Part shown: positions 11,690 to 24,381 of the stretch, piece after piece
Position numbering within the stretch: the stretch's first letter is position 1
Layout: each line of letters opens with the position of its first letter
NCBI RefSeq assembly: GCF_032452875.1
Contig: NC_083897.1
Coordinates: 8,724,854-8,788,853, forward strand
Length of the DNA: 64,000 nucleotides
Source: Bos javanicus
Lineage: Eukaryota > Chordata > Mammalia > Artiodactyla > Bovidae
Direction: 5' to 3'
Program-made: the position numbers and the translations under genes
The notes under the pieces: model-generated
Told to the model about the DNA's origin: nothing
The model's input: only the letters and a program-made list of their open reading frames with translations
Databases searched by the model: none

Positions 11690-12560
11690 CATTGGTCGGG
11701 AACTTATGATGTGCCAAGTACTCCTCCAGGCACTGGAGATACAGCAAAGGCCAAAACAAATAGTTTCTACCTTGTGGAGCTTATGATCTGAAATGTATAC
11801 ACACACATTTCAGCAGAGGGGGCATGGGTATGGAAGAAAATAAATAAATGAATATAGAACATTTCAGGGGGCAATAACTACTGTGATAAAACTTAAAGCA
11901 GGGTAAGGAGACAGAGTGGCAGGGGGGTGAGGAACTGCCATGTTACAGAGGACGGTCTGTCTAATAATGTATCAATTATTAATAACGTTTCCACTGACCA
12001 GATACTTGAAGTCAGAAAGCCTTGAAGCCATTTTGGGGGAAAGGTAGAAGCAATAGCAAACAGAAAGGCCCAGAGTGTTAAGGAATAACAAGAACAGAGT
12101 CCAAACTATGTAGGTAGAGAAGAATGTATGAGGGGGAGAGGGAGCAGCAGGAGATGGTGGGAGAGAGGTCATGGGAGCAGGGGAGAAGAGATTGTGTAGA
12201 GCCTTATAAACTGTGGTAAGGAAGTCAGTTTTGACTCTGAAACGGGAAGAAAATGGAAGGTTCCGAGCAGAAGAGTGACGTGATTTACAAAGGATCGTTG
12301 TGTTAAGAATAGACTCTAGAGGAAGCAGTTAAGACTACCGCAATAATCGAGGTAAGAGATGAGGGTGGCCTGGGACCAGGACCGTAGCTGCGTAGGTGGT
12401 GAGAGGTAGTCAGCTTCTGGATATATTTTGAGGATGGAGCCAGTAGGATGTGCTGATAAGGTGAATGTGGATATGAGAGAGAATGATGTCTTCACAAGTT
12501 TTGGTGTGAGCAACTGAAAGACTTGAAATTGCATTTCCTGAGATGGGGAAGACTATGGGA
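11690..12560 (+). mobile_element. Ancient LINE remnant, family uncertain
   Basis: Contains a consensus-like series seen in old mammalian repeats: 'aggcactggagatacagca', 'tagagccttataaactgtgg', 'gcagaagagtgacgtgattt', 'ttctggatatattttgagga' and 'ctgagatggggaagactatggga'. I recognise the pattern but not the family with certainty (L2-like or similar). Confidence 0.45.
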
Positions 12561-14110
12561 GTAGCAGCTATGAGAAAGAATATATATGTGAATCAGTTGA
12601 TATCTGAGAGGAGTCAGTCATCTGAGTGAGCATTTCTTATGTGAGGAACCCAGGCACAGGAGCTCTGGGATTTTATTAGTAAAGTGCTCTTGTTAGTTTT
12701 ATAAGGGAACTAGGGAATACTGTCTTTAGCTTTAGTCCAGTGCTTATAAAATTATTTTGGGAATAAGCTTCAGTCCTCCTCATGCAAGGGAAGTCCACAT
12801 TCAGAGTTAATATACCTCACTTTTCAGCTTTCCAAAGCCATATTCATTATCTCTGAACTTCAGCTTTAACCAAATAAAATGAAAACTAGTACAAGTTGAG
12901 GGGCTGCAACTTTGCTATTTGCTTACTCACAGTGATGCCTTACCATCGCTCCAGTAACTGCCTTAATTGCTTTCTGGAAATAATCCTACCCCATCTGGTG
13001 GGATGTTTCTGAAGCATTAAGTGCTCCAAGAAAAAGAGCTTCTATGCTTTACAGTAAGCGCACTGCTATCAGGAGCCTTGCTGACTGTTTTGTACTTCGG
13101 TTTGTGCAGCTTCCCAAAGAGCTGAATGGAACGCTATTGTGTCATTTAAATCTAAAGAAGGCATTTGCACGCCGATGATGCTATCTCAAGTCCTAATTTG
13201 TGCAAACATTGATCTGCTTTGAGCAGAAAAGAGATCTCCACTCAGACAGCAAAGACTGAGCTCAGATTAATAGGTGAAAGGACTGAAGCACCAGGAAGGA
13301 TAAACTTTTTTTTCTTTTTTTTCATCTTAGGATGCTTTATCAGATTTTCTTTGCAGGTTCATTTCTGCTCCAACGAAGAATATTCTTTTTGAGCTAAATC
13401 CAATTTGTTTATAAAAAATACACACCCATATTGATTTCACTCTGGTTTAAAATGGTATTTTTGCAGTGCAAAAAAAATCTAATCAATACCATCTTATGAG
13501 TTGGACTGGTAATGGTAAACATACTAACAGATATTTCATTTCATGGGGCCAAAGCTCTGGAAATTGATACTACTGAAAAGGATTACTCATTCACCATTGG
13601 GTATAACTTTGTTTACCCAACCATGATATAGGTGTAAAGCAGAAATACAATTATGCTGTGGCCAACACACAAGAGGTTTCTGAATAGTAGAACTTGCCTT
13701 CCCCAGTACCCCCTAGGACCCATAGATCGTACAAGTTGGCAGATCAAATAAGGGTATGGTGGGAAATCGTTTACAATAAAAGGGGGAAAAAAAGCTTAAT
13801 CTGATAGGGTGGAAAATTAGACTGACATAGTTGTTGAAGAAATAAGAGTCTCCCAAGCCAAGATCAACTTTTTAAAAATTAAGCTTTCGAAGGAGATAGC
13901 TTTGCAGATCCTTGAACCAGTGCTGTTCTTTCTTCTATCACATGTATCTCAAACATTCGGTTTTGAGCAAGACAGGTAACAAGTGAAATTATAAGACAAT
14001 TGTTGCCAGGGGTTTCAGTTGCAGCCAGTAAGTCTTTTAACATACTTAGTCAAAAGTGTGGCAATACCAAAGGAACTGTGTTTCATCATTTCTAGTGCAC
14101 CTGGAGTGGG
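12561..14110. other. Intronic stretch; possible conserved non-coding block at 13040-13260
   Basis: No mobile element is recognised. The part near 13040-13260 has balanced composition, no repeats, and motifs such as 'cagcttcccaaagagctgaatgg' and 'tttgtgcaaacattgatctgc'. It is a candidate conserved element only by appearance. Confidence 0.25.
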
Positions 14111-14165
14111 GAAATGAAATTCATCAAAAGTTGTAACTCAGACTTGCCTCTGTCTCATGCTACTT

Positions 14166-14408
14166 TTGCCTGGAAAATCCCATGGACAGAGGAGCCTGGT
14201 AGGCTGCAGTCCATGGGGTCGCTAGAGTCAGACACGACTGAGCAACTTCACTTTCACTTTTCACTTTCATGCATTGGAGAAGGAAATGGCAACCCACTCC
14301 AGTGTTCTTGCCGGGAGAATCCCAGGGAAGGGGAGCCTGGTGGGCTGCCATCTATGGGGTCACACAGAGTCGGACACGACTGAAGCGATTTAGCAGCAGC
14401 AGCAGCAT
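14166..14408 (+). mobile_element. Bov-A2 SINE (5'-truncated dimer)
   Basis: Starts within the first monomer ('gcctggaaaatcccatggacagagg') and runs through both monomers to '(agc)n' at 14392-14408. Confidence 0.9.
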
Positions 14409-14561
14409 GCTCACATAACCCTTGGTTGCCCTCACTGGGAGTTAAGTGTAGTGGAAACCTAGAGTGCAGAAGCACACACAGAGTTGAGACTGGGAGAAAT
14501 AATTCACCTGGGTAAAGGAAAAAGCAACAATGTGCCTAAGGACTATGACCCTTGAATACAT

Positions 14562-16089
14562 CAGTTCAGTTCAGTTCAGTTCAGTCGCCCAGTCATGTCC
14601 AACTCTTTGCGACCCCATGAATAGCAGCATGCCAGGCCTCCCTGTCCATCACCAACTTCGGGAGTCCACCCAAACCCATGTCCATTGAGTCGGTAATGCT
14701 ATCCAACTATCTCATCCTCTGTCGTCCCCTTCTCCTTCTGCCCTCAATCTTTCCCAGCATCAGGGTCTTTTCCAATGAGTCAGCTCTTTGCATCAGGTGG
14801 CCAAAGTACTGGAGGTTCAGCTTCAACATCAGTCCTTTCAATGAACACCCAGGACTCATCTCCTTTAGTATGGACTGGATGGATCTCCTTGCAGTCCAGG
14901 GGACTCTCAAGAGTCTTCTGCAATACCACAGTTCAAAAGCATCAATTCTTCTGTGCTCAGCTTTCTTTATAGTCCAACTCTCACATCCATACATGACCAC
15001 TGGAAAAACCATAGCCTTGATTAGACGGACCTTTGTTGGCAAAGTAATGTCTCTGCTTTTGAATATGCTATCTAGGTTGGTCATAACTTTCCTTCCAAGG
15101 AGTAAGCGTCTTTTAATTTCATGACTGCAATCACCATCTGCAGTGATTTTGGAGCCCAGGAAAATAAAGTCAGCCACTGTTCCCACTGTTTCCCCACCTA
15201 TTTGCCATGAAGTGATGGTATCAGATGCCATGATCTTAGTTTTCTGAATGCTGAGCTTTAAGCCAACTTTTTCACTCTCCTCTTTCACCAAGAGGTTCTT
15301 TAGTTCTTCTTCACTTTCTGCCATAAGGGTGGTATCATCTGCATATCTGAGGTTATTCATATTTCTCCTGGCAATTTTGATTCCAGCTTGTGCTTCTTCC
15401 AGTCCAGCGTTTCTCATAATGTACTCTGCATATAAGTTAAATAAGCAAGGTGAAAATATACAGCCTTGACGTACTCCTTTTCCTATTTGGAACCAGTCTG
15501 TTGTTCCATGTCCAGTTCTAACTGTTGCTTCCTGACCTGCATACAGATTTCTCAAGAGGCAGGTCAGGTGGTCTGGTATTCCCATCTCTTTCAGAATTTT
15601 CCACAGTTTATTGTGATCCACATAGTCAAAGGCTTTGGCATAGTCAATAAAACAGAAATAGATGTTTTTCTGGAACTCTCTTGCTTTTTTGATGATCCAG
15701 CGGATGTTGGCAATTTGATCTCTGGTTCCTCTGCATTTTCTAAAACCAGCTTGAACATCTGGACGTTCACGGTTCACGTATTGCTGAAGCCTGGCTTGGA
15801 GAATTTTAAGCATTACTTTACTAGTGTTTGAGATGAGTGCAATTGTGCGGTAGTTTGAGCATTCTTTGGCACTGCCTTTCTTTGGGATTGGAATAAAAAC
15901 TGACCTTTTCCAGTCCTGTGGCCACTGCTGAGTTTTCCAAATTTGCTGGCATATTGAGTGCCGCACTTTCACAGCATCATTTTCAGGATTTGAATAGCTC
16001 AACTGAAATTCCATCACCTCCACTAGCTTTGTTCATAGTGATGCTTCCTAAGGCCCACTTGACTTCACATTCCAGGATGTCTGGCTCTT
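14562..16089 (-). mobile_element. BovB LINE, 3' part with long open RT frame
   Basis: Minus-strand BovB, starting at the right and ending in the terminal (TGAAC)n-type repeat, which reads as (ttcag)n at 14562-14586. A frame of 438 codons is open from 16023 to 14707. It carries reverse-transcriptase motifs: FIPIPKKGSAKECSNYRTIA, FCFIDYAKAFDYVDHNKLWK, GVRQGCIFSPCLFNLYAEYI and the catalytic YADD in NNLRYADDTTLMAE. After the RT comes the BovB C-terminal region (VMYGCESWTIKKAEHRR, FELWYCRRLLRVPW). The endonuclease half is absent, so it cannot move by itself. It is co-directional with TENM1. Confidence 0.93.
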
Positions 16090-16529
16090 GACGCTCAAAG
16101 CCAGGTAAACATGAAAGTAAGGAAAATGTATGGCTATGGCTATAAATATAGTGACCATAGGAGGTGGATATTAAAAATTCAGGTATAAATTTTATCCTAG
16201 AATCACCCAAGGGCAGGCTAGGCAATAAAGATAATGCTGGTAAGTACTAGGTTGTGATTACTCTGGGTGATCCAAAGATAATAATTGATATTTCCTATAA
16301 TCAATTTGTGAGTGGGAACTTGCTCACAATGCTTTCAATTCTCTATCCCAAGTTAAAACAGGCACATAATCTCTCCATAAGAGAAGAGATGGATAGCTCT
16401 TTTTGTTTTGATAATTGAGAAAATGAGGAATAGAATAATTGTTTTGAAAATTCTACAGCAGTTTCATTGTATTGCTTTAGATCCCTTCAGAAAGCTGACA
16501 ATATATATACTCAAAATACCTGATGCTGC

Positions 16530-16738
16530 CTATTCCCTTGTAGCTCAGTCAGTAAAGAATCTGCCTGTAGTGCAGAAGACCCGGGTTCGATCCCTGGGTT
16601 GGGAAGATACCCTGAGAAGGAAATGGCGACCTGCTTCAGTATCCTTGCCTGGAAAATCTCATGGACAGAGGAGCCTGGTGGGCTGTAGTCCATGGGGTCA
16701 CAAAGAGTCAGGCACGACTGAGTGACTAACACTTATAG
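16530..16738 (+). mobile_element. BOV-tA SINE
   Basis: tRNA-derived head ('ttcccttgtagctcagtcagtaaagaatctgcctg', B-box-like 'gggttcgatccc') followed by the BovB-derived body ending 'gagtcaggcacgactgagtgac'. Confidence 0.9.
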
Positions 16739-17009
16739 TGCACAAAAATAGGAGCTAATAATTCAGAAATGAATAGGGGGAGAGATTGTCTTCCCCCTAT
16801 CTTCCATGGCATACAAATTTACATAGTTCAGGAAGCAGGTATTTGCTCTTTACCTTTGAACATATGAAGTCACTATAAGAGAAACAGGAATCTGAAATAT
16901 CCAAATTTCTGTGTCCTTGGAATCCATTTTGTAGTAATTTTGTCATAATACAGAAAAGCTATGAATTCTACCTTTGTCTTTTGGTCTTTTACAAGCTTGG
17001 AAAGTTTTA

Positions 17010-18254
17010 TTGTTCAGTCACCCAGTCATGTCCAACTCTTTGTGACCCCATGGACTGCAGTGTGCCAGGCTTCTCTGTCCCTCACCATCTCCCAAAGTTC
17101 ACCCAAGTTCATGTCCATTGCATTGGTGATGCCATCCAGCCATCTCATTCTCTGATGCACTGTTCTCCTTCTGCCCTCAATCTTTCCCAACATCAGGGAC
17201 TTTTCCAATGAGTCCTCTGTTTGCATCAGATGACCAAAATACTGGAGCTTCAGCTTCAGTATCAGTCCTTCCAGTGAATCTTCAGGGTTTATTTATCTTA
17301 AGATTGACTGGCTTGATCTTGCTGCCTAAGGGGCTTTCAGGAGTCTTCTCAGCACCACAGTTTAAAGGCATCAGTTTTTTGGCACTCTGCCTTCTTTATG
17401 GTCCAGCTCTCACAACTGTACGTGACCACTGGGAAAACCATAGCATTGACAATACAAACTTATGTCGACAGAGTAATGTCTCCGCTTTTCAACACTGTCT
17501 AGGTTTGTCATAGCTTTCCTGCCAATAAGCAAGCGTCTTCTGATTTCATGGCTGCAGTCACCATCCACAGTGATTTTAGAACCCAAGAAGAGGCATCTGT
17601 CAATACTTCCACCTTTTTCCCTTCTATTTGCCATGAAGTAATGGGGTCAGATGCCATGCTCTTGGTTTTACTAATATTTAGCTTTAAACCAGCTCTTTCA
17701 CTCTCCTTCACCCTCATCGAGAGGCTCTTTAGTATCTCTTCACTTGCTGCCATTAGAGTAGTATCATCCGCATATCTGAGATTGTTGATGTTTCTCCCAT
17801 GTATCTTGATTCCAGCTTGTAACTCATCCAGCCCGGCATTTCTCATGATGTGCTCAGCATATAGGTTAAACAAACAGGGTGACCACAGACAGTTCTGTTG
17901 TACTCCTTTCTCAATCTTGAACCAATCAGTTGTTCCATACAGGGTTCTAATTGTTGCTTCTTGACCCGCATACAGGTTTCTCAGGAGACAGGTAAGATGG
18001 TCTGGTATTCCCATGTCTGTAAGAGCTTTCCACAGTTTATTATGATCCACAAAGACAAAGGCTTTAGCTTAGTTGATGAAACAGAGGTAGATATTTTTCT
18101 GGAATTCTCTAGCTTTCTCTATGATCCAGCAAATGTTGGCAATTTGATCTCTGGTTCCTCTTCCTTTTCTAAACCCGGCTTGGACATCTGGAAATTCTTG
18201 CTTTGCATAATGCTGAAGCCTAGCATGCATGATTTTAAGCATGACCTTAGTAGC
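17010..18254 (-). mobile_element. Old BovB LINE, 3' part (left of a nested insertion)
   Basis: Diverged minus-strand BovB. The 3' end is at 17010. RT-region fragments include YADD in NNLRYADDTTLMAASEE and the 'MDHNKLWKALTDMGIPDHL' block, with frameshifts and stops between them. It breaks at 18254 and resumes at 19176. Confidence 0.88.
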
Positions 18255-19175
18255 TGGTTCCAAATAGGAAAAGGAGTACGTCAAGGCTGTATATTGTCAC
18301 CCTGCTTATTTAACTTATATGCAGAGTACATCATGAGAAACGTTGGACTGGAATAAGCACAAGCTGGAATCAAAATTGCCAGGAGAAATATGCAGATATG
18401 CAGATGACACCATCCTTATGGCAGAAAGTGAAGAGGAACTAAAAAGCCTCTTGATGAAAGTGAAAGAGGAGAGTGAAAAGTTGGCTTAAAGCTCAACATT
18501 CAGAAAAGGAAGATCATGTCATGTGGTCCCATCACTTCATGGGAAATAGATGGAGAAACAGTGGAAACAGTGTCAGACTTTGTTTTTTGGGGTGCCAAAA
18601 TCACTGCAGATGGTGACTGCAGCCATGAAATTAAAAGACGCTTACTCCTTGGAAGGAAAGTTATGACCAACCTAGATAGCATATTCAAAAGCAGAGACAT
18701 TACTTTGCCAACAAAGGTCCGTCTAGTCAAGGCTATGGTTTTTCCAGTGGTCATGTATGGATGTGAGAGATGGACTGTGAAGAAGGCTGAGCGCCGAAGA
18801 ATTGATGCTTTTGAACTGTGTTGTTGGAGAAGACTCTTGAGAGTCCCTTGGACTGCAAGGAGATCCAACCAGTCCATTCTAAAGGAGATGAGTCCTGGGT
18901 GTTCATTGGAAGGACTGATGCTAAAGCTGAAACTCCAGTACTTTGGCGACCTCATGCGAAGAGTTGACTCATTGGAAAAGAGTCTGATGTTGGGAGGGAT
19001 TGGGGGCAGGAGGAAAAGGGGACGACAGAGGATGAGATGGCTGGGTGGCATCACTGACTCGATGGAAGTGAGTCTGAGTGAACTCCGGGAGTTGGTGATG
19101 GACAGGGAGGCCTGGTGTGCTGTGATTCATGGGGTCGCAAAGAGTCAGACACAACTGAGTGATTGAACTGAACTG
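18255..19175 (+). mobile_element. Younger BovB LINE nested in older BovB
   Basis: 5'-truncated BovB beginning in the 'WFQIGKGVRQGCILSPCLFNLYAEYI' region and ending 'gattgaactgaactg'. AGTAGC occurs just before it (18249-18254) and just after it (19176-19181), a 6-bp target-site duplication. A stop follows RNVGLE, and a deletion just before the YADD codons (about 18390) removes residues, so it is defective. Confidence 0.9.
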
Positions 19176-19797
19176 AGTAGCATGGGAGATGAGTGCAACT
19201 GTCCGATGGTTAGCACATTCTTTAGTACTAACCTTCTTGAGAACTGGGATGAGGATTGACCTTTTCCAGTCCTGTGGCCACTTCTAGGTCTTCCAGATTT
19301 GCTGACATATTGAATGCAACACCTTGAAGGCACCAGCCTTTAGGGTTTTGAATAGTTCTACTGGAATTCCATTGTATCCACTAGCTTTATTAACAGCAGT
19401 GCTTCCTAAGGCCCACTTGACTTCACACTTCAGAATGTCTGGCTCTGAGTGGCTGAGCACACCATCAGAGTAATCTGGTTCATTAAGACCTTTTTTATTC
19501 AGTTCTTTCATGTATTCCTTCCATCCTTTCTTGAGCTCTTCAGCATCTACTAGGTCTCTACCATTACTGTCCTTTATTGTTCCTATCTTTGGGTGAAATG
19601 TTCCCTTGATATTTCCAATTTTCCTGAAGAGTTCTCTAGTCTTTCCCCTTCTGTTGTTTTCTTCAAGTTTTATGTGCTGTTCATTGAAGAAGGCCTACTT
19701 GTCTCTCCTTGCTCTTCTTTGGAACTCTGCATTTAGTTGGGTATACCTTTCCCTTCCTCCTTTGCTTTTCACTTCTCTTCTTTCTTTGTAAAGTTTA
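19176..19797 (-). mobile_element. Old BovB LINE, upstream part (right of the nested insertion)
   Basis: Continues the old copy: minus-strand 'SEPDILKCEVKWALGSTAVN' and 'ELFKTLKAGAFKVLHSICQQ' are the BovB segment just upstream of the RT motifs. It extends to the 'caaagagaag'-type region near 19797. Confidence 0.85.
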
Positions 19798-19822
19798 CTG
19801 CCTTCTAAATTCTTTGAGCATG

Positions 19823-20083
19823 CTAAGTCGCTTCAGTCGTGTCCAACTCTGTGCGACCCCATAGACGGCAGCCCACCAGGCTCCCCCGTCCCTGGGATTC
19901 TCCAGGCAAGAACACTGGAGTGGGTTGTCATTTCCTTCTCCAATGCCTGAAAGTGGAAAGTGAAAAGTGAAAGTGAAGTCGCTCAGTCATGTCTGACTCT
20001 TCACAACCCCATGGACTGCAGCCTACCAGGCTCCTCCGCCCATGGGATTTTCCAGGCAAGAGTACTGGAGTGGGTTGCCATTG
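19823..20083 (-). mobile_element. Bov-A2 SINE
   Basis: Full dimer on the minus strand. Flanked by AATTCTTTGAGCATG (19808-19822) and AATTCTTTGATCATG (20084-20098), a 15-bp target-site duplication with one mismatch. Confidence 0.93.
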
Positions 20084-20237
20084 AATTCTTTGATCATGAC
20101 ATGTCTTACATTTCTTCCTAGTAAGTGTGTGTAGTCAAATCTCAATAGGAAGTATTATTTCTTGGTGGATCCTTAGTAAAATAAGTGAGCCAGATTTAGG
20201 TATACTAGTGGCTTGGAAGAGGGATGATGCCTCCTTT

Positions 20238-20450
20238 TGTTGTTGCTTTTTAGTTACTAAGTCATGTCCAACTCTTTTGCAATCCTTTGGACTGTAGCAC
20301 CTCAGGTTCCTCTGTCCATGGGATTTCCCAGGGAAGAGTACTGGAGTCGATTGTCATGCCTCCTTCAAGGGATCTTCCCAACCCAGGGCAAACCCACATC
20401 TCCTGTATTGGTAGGCAGATTCTTTACCACTGAGCTACCAGGGAAGCCCA
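20238..20450 (-). mobile_element. BOV-tA SINE
   Basis: Minus-strand BOV-tA whose tRNA head reads 'gggcttccctggtagctcagtgg' from the right end. Perfect 11-bp target-site duplication ATGCCTCCTTT at 20227-20237 and 20451-20461. Confidence 0.93.
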
Positions 20451-20689
20451 ATGCCTCCTTTACATAAGATAGTTCCACCAGGGGAAGTATGGTGGAACTC
20501 CCACTAAGCCCTTGGGACTTGGGAGAAAACATTTAGGAATTTTGTCTTTTGTCCTTCCCTTTTGAGACGTTTCCATTTGCAAACATATTGGCTTAGAGTT
20601 TATAAAATAAGCAAATAATTACTCATATCTAATATAAACATTTTATATTCTAAACATCCTATGAAGCATGTAGCTTACTTATTTCTGCT

Positions 20690-20822
20690 TTTTTAAATAA
20701 GAGGAAATTGAAGCTCAAAGAAATGAGTGACTTGACTCTGAAGTCACAGCATTGGTCAGGAGCAGAGCTGAAACTAGACCTAGTTCTCCAGACATCAGCT
20801 CTTTCCATTATAACAGTAGCTC
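20690..20822 (+). mobile_element. MIR SINE
   Basis: 'aagaggaaattgaagctcaaag', 'agtcacagcattggtcaggagc' and 'cagagctgaaactagacc' match the MIR core order. Confidence 0.6.
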
Positions 20823-21081
20823 TGAAGGGACACTTGTACTAGTCAGTATAGGTTAGATCGGGTAACAAATAAGCCCTCAGCTCTCAGTGGCTTGAAACAA
20901 CAGAAGCTTATTTCTCATTCAAGTAACAAGTCCAGTGTAATTCAGGAGGCAATGCTTTGTTCACCAAATAGAACACTGACATCATGATATGAGGCTTTTC
21001 TTTCAGGGTCTTCCAAGACAGGATAAAAGAACTTGGAGAATTATGTCATGGTTCTTAAATGCTTCCCCTTAGAAATGTTAC

Positions 21082-21360
21082 CGGAGAAGGCGATGGCACC
21101 CCACTCCAGTACTCTTGCCTGGAGAATCCCATGGACAGAGGAGCCTGGTGGGCTACAGTCCATGGGGTCGCTGAGGGTCGGACTCGACTGAGCAACTTCA
21201 CTTTCACTTTTCACTTTCATGCATTGGAGAAGGAAATGGCAACCCACTCCAGTGTTCTTGCCTGGAGAATCCCAGGGACGGGGGAGCCTGGTGGGCTGCC
21301 GTCTATGGGGTTGCACAGAGTCGGACACGACTGAAGTGACTTAGCAGCAGCAGCAGCAGC
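21082..21360 (+). mobile_element. Bov-A2 SINE
   Basis: Complete dimer with an (AGC)n tail. Perfect 11-bp target-site duplication AGAAATGTTAC at 21071-21081 and 21361-21371. Confidence 0.95.
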
Positions 21361-21703
21361 AGAAATGTTACACATAATATATGCTCACATGTCATAGGCC
21401 AAAGCAAGTCATGTGGTCAAAGGGGCCCTCTGCCTCATAGGAGAAAACTGGAATCTTGGTGAACACTAATATGTCTACCACAACAACTTTTGTTCAAATG
21501 AAATCTTACTTAGACCCCCTGTTTATATAAAACAGATACAAAATGGTGAAGACACCCAAGCCTATTTAACATCCCCTTGCTTCTTTGGAAGACATTAAGA
21601 TACCTTTAAGGAACCTCAGGATTTAGTGAATACAACTTAAAATCACTGCTCCAATACACATACAAAGCAAACATACAGAATAAGTATCTTCATATTACAG
21701 ACA

Positions 21704-21910
21704 GTGTTAGTTGCTCATTCATGACCGACTCTTTGCAACCCCATGGACTGTAGCCCGTCAGGCTCCTCTCTCCATGGAATTCACCAGGCGAGAATCCTGG
21801 AGTGGGTAGCCATTCCCTTCTCCAGGGGATCTTCCTGACCCAGGGACTGAACTTGGGTCTCTTGCATTGCAGACAGATTCTTTACCATCGGAGGCAGCAG
21901 GGAAGCCCAG
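21704..21910 (-). mobile_element. BOV-tA SINE
   Basis: Minus-strand BOV-tA, tRNA head at the right. Perfect 10-bp target-site duplication ATTACAGACA at 21694-21703 and 21911-21920. Confidence 0.93.
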
Positions 21911-21920
21911 ATTACAGACA

Positions 21921-24370
21921 AGAAGAGCAATAATGTCTTTCAGGGTCATGAGATAAAGTAGAAGCTAGAATGGGAGTAAATCACAGAATGATCCATTCTT
22001 TGTCTCTTGTTTTAGTCACTAGCCGTTGGTTCTCCCATGGCGATGCAGAAAATCCTTAAGAGTATTGTGGCTTTTCATGTCACAATGTATTAGGTGCACA
22101 TAATGTTGCCCATAATGAATGCTGAGTCTCAAGTACACAGCATGGTTTAGAAACTAATTTCTAAAGGGGGTGCACATTTGTAGATTCATCTGAACTGCAC
22201 AGCTACCTCTTACCACTAAGCAACTTGCCTTGTATGCAAAGTAAATGTTTTAATAAAATATGCCTGTAAGTTTTTATCCTTGATGAATTTCAAAATATAA
22301 TTTGTTCACAAAACACAAATTCTCTTACTGGATTATGGCTGGAAGAAAAGTAATCATTTTAAATATGAGAAAGGTCATTCAGTGTCACCTGCTTTTACGA
22401 GGAACAGTTTCAATCAAGACAGAAAAAAATTCAGAGTATGTATATTTCAGGAGCACTTGCTTAGGCATAGAATAAAAATGGTTAGAACAGTGATGTCAAG
22501 ACATGTGTATGTGTGTGTATATGTGTGTGTTGGGAGGCATATCAAAACCACCTGGAGGGGAGCTTTTCCAAACTGTATCCACTCTACCACGTCCATTCTG
22601 ATAACTATTCCTATTTAAGAATCTATCCTGCAATAAGTTGTCTGTACTGAGAGGAGGAGCCTGTCATAGCCTTCAGATAGATCACATAGAATAAAAAGGT
22701 TGAAATCTAGTAGGTTGAAACAATATTATATACTGCAAACATATGTGACAATGTTTTTCCTAGGATTTAAACCCAGAATTCTGCTTCCAGCAGTGTCATC
22801 CATCCATCCCAACTGTGGTGATAAAAAGGATGCCAATAGCAAATCCCCAAGGGAGAAGAGATTTCTTATTGTGCTATGCATTTGAAATGACAACTGATTA
22901 CAGAACTATATACCGAATAAAGATATTTTTGTTCAAGGCCTATATTTTCAAAGTTGGGGAGGTATAGGGAAGAGGCGGACTTATTAACTTGAATCTCTCC
23001 CTTTCTGCTTCTCTCTGACTCCCATCTGTCTATCTATCTATTTATCTAAAGCAATTCTCACATCAATTTTGTGTTCACATACGAAGGCAAAGACTTTTCA
23101 CATAGAATACATATGTAGTTGATTATACAAGAGATTAGCAAATCAATTTACTAGTTCCTCAATCTACTTTTTGTTTCCTAGAGCAGGAAAGGAAAGAAAA
23201 TCTCCATTCTATTCTATTGACTAGATGTTACCTTTCTTTCCTTTCTACATTCTGTAAAGCTGAGTCAAGGCCCTAGCTCAAAATTCCCTTTTGGTGTTGA
23301 GTGAGATGTACTATTTGGAGCAAGTCTGCTACAGAAAGATGTTGCCTGCTAAGATGATCAACAATTGACATTTGTACAGAACTTTACCCATTACCAAGCA
23401 CTTTCTGATCCATTATCATAATGTCTCAAGTCATGTACATCACCTTAAACTTTCCCAGGCCTGAGGCATTATGAGGAAAAAATAGAAATGACCAGGGCAA
23501 GGAATGAAGTTGAAAAAATCAAGGAAAGGGCCACCTCCTGATCCCAGTGTATGTGATTTTAATGTACGTGTACACTAAACTCATTATGAAAATAAAACAA
23601 AGAACCCCGTAGTATCCTAGTTTTAACAAACCATTAAAAAAACTAAGCGTCCCTGACAATTCAGATAGAACCCAGGCACAGAATAATAGAGGTCAGGTGG
23701 TCATAATGTATTTCATTCTTCATATTATTTTTGTAACCTTTAAATCTGCCCATCTCATCCTCTATTTCATTTCACTGTCTGATAACATCTCACTGGAATC
23801 ATAACTCTTATCTTCAATCTATTTTCTATAGCACTAGATGGTTAGGCCTTAACAATACTAAAAACTCCAAGACACTATTATCACCTTTACATCTGGGCAA
23901 CGAAGTCTCCTTTGAGCCCATTTTGCATGGCCCCATCTGGCCTTCGTACAGTCACACTCTCTCCTTGGGGTAAGATGTCCACTGGGCCAGTGGTATAGGC
24001 CTACCTGGAGTTTGCATCTCCAACCCCCACTAGCCCAGCATCCAGGGAGCCTGTAATTCCCTGTCTATAGGGCTTGGGCCTACTTCCAGGCTATGTAGGA
24101 CTCCGCCTCATAGGAAATACGCTGCTAACGTATGCATCAGTAGGCTTGAGCAATGGCCAAAGGACAGTTGTTCTCTAGGGGTGAGAGGGCATGGTATATG
24201 GATAGGGCCTGGCTGGTGCATCTAGGAACATCCATATGAAGCCCTTCATGGACAGTCAGCACTGGGAGGAGAAGGGGGTCTAGAGACAGGCAGGTCTCCA
24301 TTTGAATCCTTGCTCAGGCTCCACAAGTGTTGGCACAAATTTTAGGGGTGGCCTTGTTTGCACCTATTAT
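21921..24370. other. Intronic stretch, mostly unique
   Basis: Holds a short TG run at 22502-22531, a (TCTA)n run at 23030-23046, and possible diverged MIR/MER pieces (about 22540-22630 and 23350-23450) that I cannot assign firmly. No exon is seen. Confidence 0.4.
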
Positions 24371-24381
24371 ACTTGCAAAGA

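Noticed and set aside
14678..15124. 148-codon frame on the plus strand
   Set aside because: Antisense shadow of the BovB RT frame. It has no domain of its own.
16560..16600. Possible tRNA genes at the SINE heads (also 31384, 46846, 51137)
   Set aside because: The tRNA-like sequence is the head of BOV-tA/CHR SINEs. The body is BovB-derived and no full cloverleaf is kept.
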